64,000 nt of DNA, taken from Ehretia macrophylla (Eukaryota; Streptophyta; Magnoliopsida; Boraginales; Ehretiaceae). This document shows positions 13,109-26,015 of this stretch, piece by piece (within the stretch, counting starts at the first letter, position 1; each line of letters opens with the position of its first letter). The stretch spans positions 32,808,853 through 32,872,852 of the forward strand of contig CM075773.1 in NCBI GenBank assembly GCA_037974665.1, written 5' to 3'. The notes under the pieces are model-generated. The model was not told where the DNA came from, ran no database searches, and was given only the letters and a program-made list of their open reading frames with translations. Position numbers and translations under genes: made by a program.

Positions 13109-13740
13109 ATCTGTCACATTTCGAGTTCAAAATTTTGAATTCGCAAATACGTAAGCATAAGAAATAATTACTTGAATTTCTTTTCTACTAGTTCAAAATG
13201 GTTAACCCAAGTTATTCTATATACTCACAACATCCACTTATAAACCACACAATTACATCAGTAAAATATAGTGTAATTGTGTGGTTTATAAGTGGGTGTT
13301 ATGGATATAAAGAATAACTTGAGTTAACTATTTTGAGTTAGTAGAAAAAAGACCAAAGTAGTTGTTTCTTATGCCTACAAAACTAGTCGCGCTTGCGGAT
13401 TCAGGATTTTGGACTCGGGGTGTGACATAATGGTATTTAGAGCATGTCACTAGCTGGTGAGGAAACTAAGTGTTATGTAGGGTAAAGTGCTATATCTAAA
13501 AGGTTGGTGAGAGCCACCTCTTAAACCCATAGGGGTCACCTTTAGAATTCTACACCGCCTGGTTGGTCTTGGGTATGTGTACCCCTGACGATAACATCAG
13601 TCCTTAACGGAGGGTGTGTGTAATATCTTATATTGGTAGAATATAGTGTAATTGTGTAGTTTATAAGTGAGTTTTGTGAGTATAAAGAATAAATTGGGTT
13701 AATCATTTTGAATTAACTTGAGAATAATGTTACTGTTGGC
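13109..13740. mobile_element. TRIM-like relic with inverted and direct LTR copies
   Basis: A ~170 bp segment ending GGGGTGTGACA (about 13257-13427) is followed by a primer-site-like sequence (ATGGTATTTAGAGCA, compare TGGTATCAGAGC of initiator tRNA-Met), and part of the segment recurs in direct orientation from about 13617. To its left (13109-13256) the segment is present inverted, forming a long hairpin. This fits a decayed terminal-repeat retrotransposon in miniature that was rearranged or joined by a second copy. It is non-coding and broken. Confidence 0.5.
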
Positions 13741-16031
13741 ACCGTGACTAACAGTAACTTTGCATTGAAAATATATATACATTTTCCTTTATTTTACTTT
13801 GATAGTTATAAATCATATACATTCAGTAAAAAGAATATAAGGATATAATCACTATTATCCTTGAAAGATTTAGGTTTACAAATACGTTTCACAGTTCTTA
13901 AACAAAAATAAAAATCAAAGTTCGCATACACGTGTGATTGAGATTTATACATGTAGGAGGATTGTAATTGGATAACCATACGGATTACTTTCTATAAATA
14001 TTATACAAAGTTCGTATGCTATGAGTTCCTTGGTAATCTGTGGCGGCTACAATTGATAATATATTGTATGAGAATTAAAAATTAATTATTTATATTATCA
14101 TTGTTTTTTGCTAAAAATTGCAATTGATTTTCAGAGATTTTTATATTATAAAAGTATTATAATACTTTTTTCCTATTAACAATATCAAGTACGTTATTCT
14201 TCATTTATCACTAGACATTCATTCATTCAAAATCTCACATTTGGCTCTATAATTGATTTGTCACAATTTTTATTGAAAAAACACAAGCAATATATTACTT
14301 ATATTTACATAATCATGGATCAAAGATTGGAAACATTTGAAACCTTAGGAGTCTTGGTAGGATTGGACACCACTGGTTAGACTAATAAAAAATAAGGCAG
14401 AAAAGAAAGTATTGATTTTGTGCCACGACAATAGATAAGGGAAAGTGCTAAAAAAGGAGATTTAAATTTACATGAAACTTTAATTTAGTATATTAGTCGT
14501 AAAATTAAAGTTTTAATTTTTAATTTTACTTTTGTCATACACGAATCTAACAACGTGAATTCAAATCACGATATCCTATATCTTAAATGATTAGGTTGTC
14601 CTAGACACTCCAAACTCTAAACTGCGAAGCAAGTATTAAAACCCTCAAAATAATTATAATGATAAGCTCAATATAAGTATTAGCATTACCGAATCACAAC
14701 AATTTCCATTAGATTATCCTCCCAACCTCCCCTTGTTAGATTTTCTCAGCTTTTCCCTTTTTTATTTTTCTTTTGATAATGGTTTTGAATCCATGACTAT
14801 GATCGTGAAGATGAAGCGACCTCGATTATTAATTTTTTAGGTTAAATAATTATTTTCACATTATACCTAATCTATCACCAATCCCTCTATAACACTATGG
14901 CCAATCTTTGACAAGAATTAAATATTTGCATAGTTCCATAAGACTTCTGATTTTAAGACACTTAAGGATTAGACATAATTTTGTAGGACTTGTAACTTGT
15001 CAGATACTAAAATAATGAAAATGCAAATAGATATGTGAAATTTTATCTCACTGATTTGGACTGTACATGGTAATTACGAGTTATTTTAGGTAGGAGAAAT
15101 ATTATTTTGACAAAACTCGAAAATTGGCATAATCCTCCTTGTGAAAGTAGAAATGCTCATTGGTATTACATAGTTGAATTCTTTAGGTGCCGTTTGGAGC
15201 TTTTTTTTAAAACAGTTTTTTTGTTTCCAAAAAAAAATAAAATTATTTGGCATAGAGTTGTTTTACGTGATTGTTTTTAAAAATTGTTCTGCGAAATGTG
15301 CTCTCAAGAACAAAAAAAATAAAAAAATAAAAAAATACATTTTTTATATTTTCATGTGTTCTTAGGTCTAACTACCCATTTTTTTTTTTTCTCATTTCTT
15401 AATTTCCATTTTTTCCCCTCTTTAAGCTTATCGTACAAGTGCTTATACTCTGTTCTCTTCTGGTGCTTTAAGTGCTTATACCAATCAACATAATTCTATT
15501 ACTAGAATAGTGATAAGAATTACGGAGTTAGTTACTCATATTTTAAGTACGAGTATTATTATATATTCATTGAAAGATATTTTACTTTTCTCAATATAAT
15601 AGAGTAATGTTATTTTTTTATTAATGTTATTCTCATCCGTTAAAAATGATTAATAACTTTGGGGTATTTGAAAAAGAAAAATTAAATATCTGTAAAAAAA
15701 AAAGAGATTGAATATCTTTTACGAAAACAAAATACTAAACAAAAAATAAAAAAATAATTTAATCTAAAGCAAAAAAGTATAACTTTCAAAATAGTTATTA
15801 AAAACAACTCATATTAAATAATATTTTCTAATTTTTTTAAAAACAAAAAAATTATTTTCAAAAACAGTTCTAAACATCTCCAAAATCACTGTTGTTTTAT
15901 ACGTGTAGAACATAGAAAATGCAGTGTACGAAGCACAAATTGTAAGCTACAACCTATATCACAACTAGACTTTCTCATGATAAGAGTATAAAAGAGAATG
16001 ATTTCATCACTGCCCTCATTAAAATTCTTTA

Positions 16032-16535
16032 GAGTTAAAACCATTTTAGTTTATGAGGTTTGAATTAAAGATCAAATTAATTTTTGAAGTATGCAAAAAA
16101 TCTAATTCAGTCCCTACTGTTAGTTTTTTATTAACGGTCAATCTATTGATTGTGTAAAATGACGCTCATGCTCTTGTCTTTTAAATTTTTGTTAATGTGT
16201 TAAAAAAAAAAAACATGATAGCCGTTGAAAATCTAACGACTATTTTACGTTGTTCTTCTTGCCATGCCTGTAATGTATGGCCAACCAAAAAAAAGAAAAG
16301 CAATCTTATGGATGCTATATTCTAACGGCTAAAACCCAACAGCTATCATGACTTTTTTTTTTGTTTAACGCATTAGTAAAAATTTAAAAGACAAAGACAT
16401 AAACGTCATTTTACACGGTCAATAGGTTGATGTTAATAAAAAACTAATAACAGGAATTAAATTAGACATTTTACATACCTCAAAAACTAATTTGATCTTT
16501 AATACAAACTTCAGCGACTATAATGGTTTTAACCC
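16032..16535. mobile_element. Foldback MITE, MULE type, perfect 10 bp target duplication
   Basis: A 504 bp palindromic element with ends GAGTTAAAACCATT... and ...GGTTTTAACCC; the arms run most of the length (AAAGATCAAATTA pairs with TAATTTGATCTTT). It is flanked on both sides by AAATTCTTTA (16022-16031 and 16536-16545). The 10 bp duplication and long inverted repeats identify it as Mutator-like and non-autonomous. Confidence 0.9.
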
Positions 16536-17091
16536 AAATTCTTTATTTTTCCATGATTCGTGAACATGAATTACGCTCAGAAGGTGAAAAAAAAAATGAA
16601 TAAAGCCAGCGACACATCGCCATAACCATATGACATGCGTGAATAAGTTAGTTCATAATATTTTAAGTAAAATTTAATAATTATAAATTATTAATACTAT
16701 TATAATAAATTGAAATGAATTATAAATTTTGATCGTTATATTACGATATTATGAGGGACAACATGTACAAATACAAATACAATAACTTATTTAAATTTTT
16801 TTAATTAGTTCGAATTGATATCAATTTATAAATTAAAAAATAAAATTCACATATGTAAATATTAATTTGAACCGAACTCATATAAGAGAATTTATATTAA
16901 TTTGAACCGATTTGTTAATTTTCCATCATTTAACACAGTATACAAGAAAAACTAGTGTACTATGTAGTAAGCCTAGAAAAGTAAAATTCAGTAAAGAAGA
17001 AGAAGAAGGCAGGTGCAGCAAGTTAACCAAGATGAGTAAGTAAAAGATAAAGTGAACCAGAGAGAGAAGAGATTTTATAGTGTAGAGAGAG

Positions 17092-20000
17092 ATGAAAAAG
17101 GAAGAGAAAAGTGGTGAGGGGCCAGCAGAAAAGCAAGAAAATTTGGGAGAAAAGTTGAAGAGAGAGTGGAAAAAAGGTGGGCAGACCACTCCTGTAGTAC
17201 CCTTTTGGAGACTAGAACAACAACAACAACAAATCTTAGCAGCTGGACCAGGTGTTGCGAAAGATAGCATAATTCAACACACCCCTTTATATATTCCTTG
17301 TGTTTCTGCAAGAAAACTTGCTGCCACATTTTGGGAGCTGCATCACCATAAGTTTCCACTTTCCAAGATGCACCACCAGGGTGGTACTGGTCCACCTCCA
17401 AGGCTTCGTCGCGTCCACCACCGCCACCACCACCACCACCAGCAACACCACAACAATCATCATCATCATAGCCTTTATGAGGATGGAAGAGGTGGTGGTG
17501 GTGTTGAACCATCTGATCCTTCACCTAGTTCACCTGACTTGGTATGAAAAAGATTCTTCTTTTATGTGCTAATTTGTGTTTTTATTGTTGTTTGCATAAA
17601 GGTTATTGATTAGTTGGCTTGTATATACATGAATTATTGGTAGTTGACTCAAGAGATTCTTCTTTTATATGTCAATTTGTGTTTTTGTTATTCCTAGCAT
17701 ACAGGGTACTGATCGCTTGGCCTGCTTTTACATGAATTATGGGTAGTTAACTACAAAGATTCTTCTTTCATATGTAAATTTATGTTTTTATTGTTCTTAG
17801 CATAAAGGGTACTGATTGGTTGGCTTGTACTTACATAAACCATGGATAGACAACTTCAAAGATTCTTCTTTTGAGTGTTAATTTGTGCTTTTAATCTGAG
17901 CATAAAGGGTGCTGATGAATTGGCTTGAATTTACATAAATTATGGGTAGCAAACTCAGAAGAGTCATCTTTTACGTGTTAACTTGTTATTTATGGTTTTT
18001 ACTTTTTAGCATAAACGGTACTGATTGGCTGGCTTGTATTTACATGAACTATGGGTAGTTAACTCCAAAAATGCTAATATGGTAAAAAGATTCTGCTTTT
18101 GCATGTCAATTTGTTTTTTCAAATGTTCCTAGCATAAAGGGTACCGATTGGTTGGCGTGTATTTACATGAATTATTTAATTCTTCTTTTATGTCTCAATC
18201 TGCATCTATATCGTTTCTTTTATGAAATATGCTGATAGGTTGGCCTTGTTTTTTATGATTGTGGTTGGTTGGTTGGTTTTGTTTTTGGTCTTTTTCTTTT
18301 TTTTTTGGTTTTGAATTGTGATTGTGGATTTGTACTTTTCCTGATTAATGGTTTGATCATTTATGGTAAACTCTCTGAGGTTTATCTCTTTCGATTGGTT
18401 GTGGAAGATCCATCTTAGAATGATTGGCGGCATCTTGTGCATATCTAACTCTGCGGTTGCTGTTAACTGTTAATGTGGCCGCATGATTTGGTTGCTGGGG
18501 TAGGATTTTACCTTTGTTTTGCAAGATTATCAAATTCATATGTCCGGTTTGTTTTGGTGTTGAACTTTTCTTCGTTGTTCTCATTTGAATTTAGAGGACA
18601 CACCAATTTCCATGTTTAGTTTCTATTTCCTCCCCTTGGGACAGAGAGGGCATAAACATCTGCATTTGCTCTAACGGCTCGATGCTCGCTATGTATTATT
18701 TTAGTTTCTTTTAACAAATTCTTGGATTTGTTAGCATATTTAAATAGAAACTGACTATCCAGTTCTAATCAGTTTATCATTGTGAATGGCTTTGATGTGT
18801 AAGCTTTTAAGATACGTACTCGGAGTAATGAGTAAAAACAGTTTGCTAGTTTGCTTAAGATATTTGGATTTGTTGTATGTATGAGAAATTTAAGCGTTTC
18901 TGAATATTTTGGGGAACACCTGTTTTAGTGGCGTTTGAATGATCTAAATTGGGGCTAGCCAAGTTGAAGTTTTGGTTTTTAATCCCTCGTAATCTCTCTT
19001 GTTTCTGATGCCAGCCTGATAGTGCTAGCAGCTTGAGGAGACATGTTGCTGCATCAATATTAAAACATCATCGAGCAATTGAAAGGAACAATCATGCTGT
19101 ACAACGTGTATCTCCTGCAAGTTATAGCAGTTCAATGGAGGTAATGATCTTGCCTTTATACTTCACTCGCAATCAGTCTATATTGGGCAAAATAACACAG
19201 AAACATTTTGTGGAAAAAATCGTGAACCTCTGATCTCTCTTGGAACATCAATCCTCATTTTCTCTATATACATGGATATCTATAATGTCAATGTTGTAAT
19301 TAATTGCGACAGTACGCAGAGATTCACCATGTTCAGAACCTTGACTAGCTGTGCTACAAGAACTTATCTTTCAATGGACCGTACATTTTTCAAAAATTTC
19401 CTGAAATCGTACCTCCCTTTATAGCTTAATATACTTCTTTCTGGCAGATAGCACCTTATAATCCTGCAGTTACCCCTGGCAGTTCTGTAGACCTTAAGGG
19501 AAGAATTGGTGAAACAAGTTACAGTCTTAAAACATCTTCGGAGCTGTTAAAAGTACTGAACCGAATCTGGAGCCTAGAAGAGCAGCATGCCTCCAATATG
19601 TCTCTTATAAAGTTATTGAAAAAGGAGCTAGACCACGCCCGTGCTCGCATCAAGGAGTTGATGCGAGATCGGCAAGCTGATAGGCGTGAGATTGAGGAAT
19701 TGATGAAGCAGATTGGGGAAGATAAACTGGTCAGGAAGAACAAGGAACAGGATCGAATCAACAGTGCCATTCAATCTATGAGAAATGAACTAGAAGATGA
19801 GAGGAAGTTAAGAAAGCGTTCAGAGAGCCTGCACAGGAGGTTAGCTCGGGATCTTTATGAGGTCAAAACATCTCTTGCCACAGCTGTGAAAGAGCTGGAT
19901 AAAGAGAGAAAATCACGTATGCTTTTGGAGGACCTCTGTGACGAGTTTGCTTGGGGTATAAAAGATTATGAGCAAGAATTGCATGCTCTGAGGCAAAAAT

Positions 20001-20989
20001 TTGACAAGGATTGGGCTGAAAGAGCTGATCATGATCGATTGATTCTCCATGTGTCCGAGTCATGGCTTGACGAACGAATGCAGATGAAGCAGGAAGCCCA
20101 GAATGGCTTAGGAGAGAGAATCTCAGTTCTTGACAAGTTGAGCTCAGAACTAGAGACCTTTCTTCAATTCAAACAGAAAGGTAAGAGCAAGAGTACTGGC
20201 AATGAGGTGCCTAGAGATGCCAACTTCCGTAGGAGTTCTCTGGAATCCATCCCCTTGAATGTGGCTGTTAGTGCTCCTCAAGATGAGGATGGTGATAATG
20301 ATTCCGCTGGCAGCGATTCACATTGTTTTGAGCTTCACAAACCAAGTGCTGTGGACTTAAAACCTCAAGAAAATAAAGCTGAGGAAAATCATACTGATGA
20401 ATCAGGGAAACCCGATACAGTGGAGACAAATGTCGCGCCTCCTGGGAGAGCAAAAGGATGTACATCCTCCAGTTTGCAGTTAAAGTTTGAAGAAAATATA
20501 GCTCGAGCCATATCACAAAGTGGGAGCAGGGAAGGGCATCCAGTTAAAGTATCAATCTCAAAAAAGTCAGAGATACACGAAGCAACAGACGGTGGGAGTT
20601 CTGAGAAGAAGAACAAAGCTGATGCAAGCCCTGGATTGAGCTCAAACTTTGTGATTGATGATTTGGTTAGAAGTCATTACATGTCTGGGAGTGGGAGTAT
20701 GCAGCCTGGAAATGATAAGGGGTTTGATTCCGGTGGTATTTCTGTATGGAGGAGTCATCCTAGTCCTGTGAGGCAATGGACAGATAAACTCCCAGCTCAT
20801 GATCGTGACACCGAGTCGTCTTCAAGGTTGCCGCCAAACCTGAAGGAGAAACATGACACTCATGAGTCGTCTTCAAGATTGCCATCCAGCCTGAAGGAGA
20901 ATACTCTAAAGGCAAAATTAATTGAAGCAAGGTCGTCAAAGGGTCAGCGTTCGCGATCACGTTTAAAAGGTTCCAAGATTTCCTTGTAG
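17092..20989 (+). CDS. Plant coiled-coil protein, At5g41620/USO1-like family (705 aa, 3 exons)
   Basis: Exons 17092-17541, 19015-19140 and 19448-20989 join in phase 0 through GT-AG introns. The start is fixed by an in-frame TAG at 17083-17085, nine bases upstream of the ATG. Residues about 65-86 hold the family signature (PCVSARKLAATFWELHHHKF), followed by a His-rich stretch (about 105-126). Exon 2 encodes SLRRHVAASILKHHRAIERN. Exon 3 begins with a conserved SSELLKVLNRIWSLEEQHAS block and a long, highly charged coiled coil (about 220-395) with FAWGIKDYEQELHALR, then a Ser-rich, low-complexity C-terminal tail containing a short repeat (THESSSRLPSSLKE). Relatives are annotated as intracellular transport protein USO1-like; role unproven, probably cytoskeletal or scaffold. 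No damage seen. Confidence 0.92.
17551..18205. repeat. Intronic minisatellite, ~103 bp unit, about 6-7 diverged copies
   Basis: Within intron 1 of the coiled-coil gene, units beginning AGATTCTTCTTTTATATGTC recur at about 17551, 17654, 17757, 17860, 17960, 18088 and 18178. Each contains GCATAAAGGGTACTGATTGG and TTTACATGAATTATGGGTAG. The spacing of exactly 103 for the first three steps shows slippage or unequal crossing-over; later copies are more diverged. Confidence 0.9.
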
Positions 20990-23107
20990 AGAATAAGAAT
21001 TCAAAAGCTTCAGAACTTGTGCAACTTTCTTTGAGGTCTAAGCAATTGGTCTTTGTGTATGTTTATCAGGATGCTTCTGTAAGTTTGCTGGGGCATTTGT
21101 ATATCAAGTAAATATTTTTACACGCCCTGTTGAAGTCACAGATGCAAATAAGTTCAAGGATTTTCAATTGTGTGAATACATCTTTCTTTATACGATCATC
21201 AGAATTCGATCTTCTTTTTTTCCATTGGTTTTATTATCGAGTTAAATAGGCTTTTCCGCAATCACTTTCCTTTTGGGGTGGTTGTGGGCGAGGAGGAATT
21301 CGAACTCTTGAGGTTCGTAGTCACTTGCTCTAGTCCTTTGAGCTACAAGCTTATCCCATCTCCATTGAATCTGTTCTCATGAGTACCTCAAAAGTAAGAC
21401 CTTTCTTCTCCTCAAGTCATTTTAGGTTAAGAAAATGTGCAAATGTATTTATCTCTGTACGCATAGTGCGTCCCATGGTATGAAATGTGAGAGAAGAGGC
21501 GGCATAATTGTTGGGAGTTCATATTCGCGTTTTTTTGAGAAGTCGAAGTAATGTCTAATGAAGATTTTTTTTTGTACATGAACTTTGTGTAAAATAACCA
21601 AACAAGTTCTCAAATTAGACATCTAATATCACCAGTGCATCTAGGTCCCAAAAATAATTTATACTGTTCATAATTGAATAATGGTTTTAATATACTTTTT
21701 CTACCTTCCTTTAATATTCCAAAACTATATAGTGTCATCTCAATTTTTTTTTACTAATAAATTATACATAAAAAACTCAAATGAATGAAGACCCCTCAAT
21801 TTTTTTTTACTAATAAACAAGTTCTCGAATTTGGGACGTGACAAAAGAGATATAATTATTGAAACTATGAGGGGTCTTCATTATTCCACAAACTAAATAA
21901 TAGCTATAGAGCACTAAAATTCACAATTATTGAAACTATTGCACTCCATGTGTTTTAAAGACAAGCTCAATAGAAAAAGTACAACTAAATTGCCAAACTG
22001 AAAAATAAATCTTCCACTATGCAAAATAAGAAATAAACTAGTGTCTCATATCTAAACTCTCATTCAGTGGCAAAGATGACAAAGTTCACTACCCCCCACT
22101 CGCTACTTGCTAATGCTCGACACCTACTCGTTATTATTTGTAAAGGGAAGAGAGGATAAAATAAAACACAAAAGAAAAAGGGTGAGCGAATCGAAAGCTT
22201 AGTAAGTGGGGAGGCTCCTCCCCTATAAAGAAACACGAAAAATAGTTAAACACGTGAGAATCACGAGGACACGTCACAGGTGGTATATATGATATCAATG
22301 GAAAACAAAATTTATATGATACGAACAAATAAAATATCATGGTAGTCAAGTTATGGCTATACTAAAGCATATTAGTCTCGTTAAGATCACGTTGTAGGTA
22401 CAAGGCCCCTACCGGCACTCACAACATGGGCACAAGGCCCTTACAGGCTCACGCATTATGGGATCCCAATAATTTCACGACAAGGTGAGTACTCACTGGG
22501 CACGTCACGCAAAACTTCCATAGTCAGCAACATAACAAAAAGGTAGCAGAGATAATTGCTGATGAGGAAGAAAAAGGAATTTGTTCAAGGTAACCAAGTC
22601 AACCATGTTCTATGCAAAGTTAATCTACACTTTATTGTTACTGCAAGGTTAAAGATTAATACCTATTTGCAGCAACATCACCTATGATAATGAAGTATTA
22701 GGACTAGGCATATAAGGACAAGAATAACATACCTAACAAATCAAAATTTTATGCAGCAGCTTATTAACTTTGCAATTCTAATAACGTCAGCCATGCTCCG
22801 TCATGATATGGAATGGAGAATATACAATGCCAAGTAGAAAAGATGCACGACACCAAGTAATAGGGGCAGTCGCATAGCTTTTGGCGCAGAGCTTAATGGC
22901 ATGGAGCAAAAATAATCTTGCCTTTAATTTCCATTGCTAAAGTACACCTGATGACCTTAGAAAGCACAAGAGGTCTGTCAGCACCTATTAAAACTAATCA
23001 AAGTTTCAGCCATGGTTTCTATTGTGCAGGTCAGCCACAAGAAGATTTTATGAGTGGTCACCAGGAGGTGAAGGCTCAATGAGTGACGACATTCGGGAAA
23101 CAAAATG

Positions 23108-23425
23108 TGTTAGAAAATACACTTGTCCACATAGAAAAATTATAAATTCTTAGACCACTTAATAAGATCATTAGCTATTTCACTTGGCACCAATTAGTTT
23201 TAAGATGGAAACTCAGTTATCTTAACATGGTATCAGAGTTAGGCCTATGGTTTAGTCTCATTCATCTTTCGTGTGTGACCCATCTCAAAAATTCGGTCCA
23301 CATCTATTAGAATATACATTTGTCCCACGTAGAAAAATCATAAACTTTTAGACCACTTAATAAGATTCTAGATTACTCCACTTAACACCAATTGGTTTTA
23401 AGATGGAAACCCAGTTATCTTAACA
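23108..23425 (+). mobile_element. TRIM (miniature LTR retrotransposon)
   Basis: Two ~120 bp terminal repeats (23108-23227 and 23305-23425), the first beginning TGTTAGAAAATACACTTG and both ending CAGTTATCTTAACA, flank a ~77 bp interior. The interior starts directly with TGGTATCAGAGTT, the site complementary to initiator tRNA-Met. Flanks AAATG and AAACG are a probable 5 bp target duplication with one mismatch. It is non-coding. Repeats differ at roughly a tenth of sites, so the insertion is fairly old. Confidence 0.87.
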
Positions 23426-24128
23426 AAACGAAAAAAAAGTGAAGATAAATATGAAATTTCTAAGGAGATAGAAGTTGTAAATACCATTTAGCTTTAAACG
23501 AGATTGCGTCATGAAGAATTCATGTACTGTAAGTTTTTGATCATTATCAGGCACGAAAGTTACCCAGGAAACCACACAAGATTCACGATAGGGAGTTTTT
23601 GCAGGGGAAGAACACGATAGGATCAAGAAGAGAATACCCCACTTACCTCAAAGTTTTAGAATTATCGAACACTATCTAGCCTTCAGTTCCAGCCGAGAGA
23701 AGAGAGGTCTGAATACCCGTCGCACGTACTACTTGTTCACAGTCTCTTCTCCCTCGCGATCTGCTTCATGCGCGCATAGGTTGGCTATGTATTTTAGATA
23801 CAAGAAACATTATACGTTGTTTATTAAAAGACTCCTGCTAAAACTTGTTTTCCTGATGTTTAGCCCTTTTTTTTTTTTAAAACTCAAAAGCAGTTGAAAT
23901 TTAGCTGGACACTATCTTATCTGAATTAGTGGAAGGCCCCACTACTTAAAGTGGTTAAATGGATGGTTCCACTAAAAATTTCTCAGCCGTTACACCTTTA
24001 GTACATCGTCATTTTATCTAATAATTATGATTTTTCGCAACTAACATGGCCATTCATAATATTGGAAGGGTTTGGCACAACTATAAGCTGCTCAAATTGG
24101 TTAAGCAAACCTGTTAATTTGATTTGGG

Positions 24129-24975
24129 ATGACAATAGGGATGGGTTTTACGAGTATCAATCCCACCTCCGCTTCAAATGGGGGCACTATTGGGGTGGAA
24201 AATGGAGAATGGGGTGAGGGATGGAGGTTGATTTTGATTTCCTGACGGGACGGGACGGGAGATAAGGATAAACATTTCCTGTCCCGCATTCATCTCCCGG
24301 CACATATTAATAACATTATTTAAACCATTTAGTTATTGATGTTGAAATATTTAAGTTAATTGCACGGTATTAGAAAATATTGTTCTTTCCTTATCGATTA
24401 CTCTAATTGTAAAGGGTAATTAGTTCTTCTATTTCCTTATTTGTATTAATGCTAGGGCTATGTTTTAATTGTACAAGCACTGTACCAATGAATTCCAGAT
24501 TTTTAAAGCTATCTTCTTTTATCTACATGTACTTAAACTGGAAACTTAACTCTCCTAGGATTAAAACTTATTACCTCTATTAAACTTTTTTTCTTTGCAA
24601 CATTTTCTAATTACATTTTTATAAAAGTTAGATTGCATGATAGTATTCTATCTTTTTCGCAAGAATCATTTACTTATAATTGAAAAGCTGAATCTCAATT
24701 TATAATAGATATTTGATTTTAGTTTATTTACATTGTTTATGTATTATAAGTTTAGTTTATGTCTTGAAATTTGTGTATTTTAAAGTAATATCAGTATATA
24801 AGTTAAAAAAATAATAAAAACCCTGCAGGTAATCCCTATTTCTCACAGGGATTTATTAACGGGGCGGGAGCGGAGGACGGGGACAAAAGAAGCAAGGGGA
24901 GGGGCAGGGGACGGGGAGTCATTTCAAGTGACTGGGTGGGGTGTGGAGATAGGTCCTCCGCCCCATTGTCATTCT
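24129..24975. repeat. G/C-rich-ended repeat, candidate non-autonomous element
   Basis: Two G-rich blocks (about 24130-24295 with GACGGGACGGGACGGGAG, and 24855-24970 with ACGGGGCGGGAGCGGAGG) bound an AT-rich core. The outer ends, ATGACAATAGGG and CCCCATTGTCAT, are inverted. This resembles a non-autonomous element with short inverted ends, but I could not find a target duplication. Confidence 0.4.
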
Positions 24976-25788
24976 TGGCCCAAAAACGCTTAAAACAAGT
25001 GATTAATTATAAGCTCATTTATTTTTTTCGCTTAGTGTTTGTGCTTCTAAGCTGTAGCAGATCATAATATACGCCGCGAGGTTAGAAAAAAATTCGGTTT
25101 CATAATTTGCTTAAGCAATAACTAGCAATGACTGAGAAAGCCAACTGCTTATTATTCAATATATGTTCAATAGAGATGGGAGATTTAGCTTTATATGAAG
25201 TAACTCAAGGGCGGAGCTACTTTATAACGACGGGGCTGTAATTTTGACATATCTTAATTTTTTTTAAATGTGTGTATTTTAAAGATATTTTTAGATTAAA
25301 AACTCAATTTAATTCTCATAATTTTTTTTTTCTATTTGTACAATATTAAATTGTATGATTATAACTCTTCCTAAATTCTGTTTACTATTCAAGATCTCAG
25401 GATGATGGTAGCTAGAAAAGATATAACACTTAGCAAACTAATATATTTCCAATTTGAATTCAACCTTTTCTAAACGCGATGAAACATCTAGGCCCCATGG
25501 AATAAAGGGATATCAAACTTTTGGTCCCATACACATTTTCTTTTTTTTTTCCTTTTCACAATATATTTACCCTTCTCAAATCACAGCTTGATGTCACGGA
25601 CAGCAATCTTTTCAAATTTCATTTTGCACACGAGATTTAGTCTAATTCGATCCCACACTCTCTCACAAGGTTTTAAGAAAGAAAAGACATAATTACAGAA
25701 CAAAAAAATATAATTTCCATAAGGCGCTTTATGTGACAAAAGGAGATATCATAGGTAAAACTGAAACCTTGTAGAAGAAATGGAATTT

Positions 25789-26015
25789 TTCCAAAAAAGA
25801 AATGATTCAAACCGTGTGCTCATCAAGTAAAAGCTCATTACCAAATTAAGAAAAAAAATACACAATACTTTTATGTGTTTTACGAAAAATTACATATAAA
25901 AATTCCAAAAAAGAAATGATTCTAAACTGTGTGCTCATCGGGTAAAAGCTCGTTACCAAATTAAGAAATAAAATGCACAATATTTTTCTGTATTTTACAA
26001 AAAATTATATATAAA
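25789..26015. repeat. Tandem duplication, 114 bp unit, two copies
   Basis: The unit beginning TTCCAAAAAAGAAATGATTC (25789) is repeated from 25903 with about a dozen differences. It includes GTGTGCTCATC and AAAGCTC(A/G)TTACCAAATTAAG. Non-coding. Confidence 0.85.

Larger units (their letters stand above)
9190..17091. other. Long AT-rich intergenic region with MITEs and a TRIM relic
   Basis: No host gene recognised in ~7.9 kb. It contains foldback elements at 10737-11134, 11587-12003 and 16032-16535 and a TRIM-like relic at 13109-13740. The last ~170 bases should hold the promoter and 5' leader of the following coiled-coil gene. Remaining short frames are in low-complexity AT sequence. Confidence 0.7.

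Noticed and set aside
17075-17524. Open frames on the - strand opposite exon 1 of the coiled-coil gene
   Set aside because: They mirror the His/Gly-rich coding sequence of the real exon, and the + strand gene has family motifs, splice sites and a bounded start.
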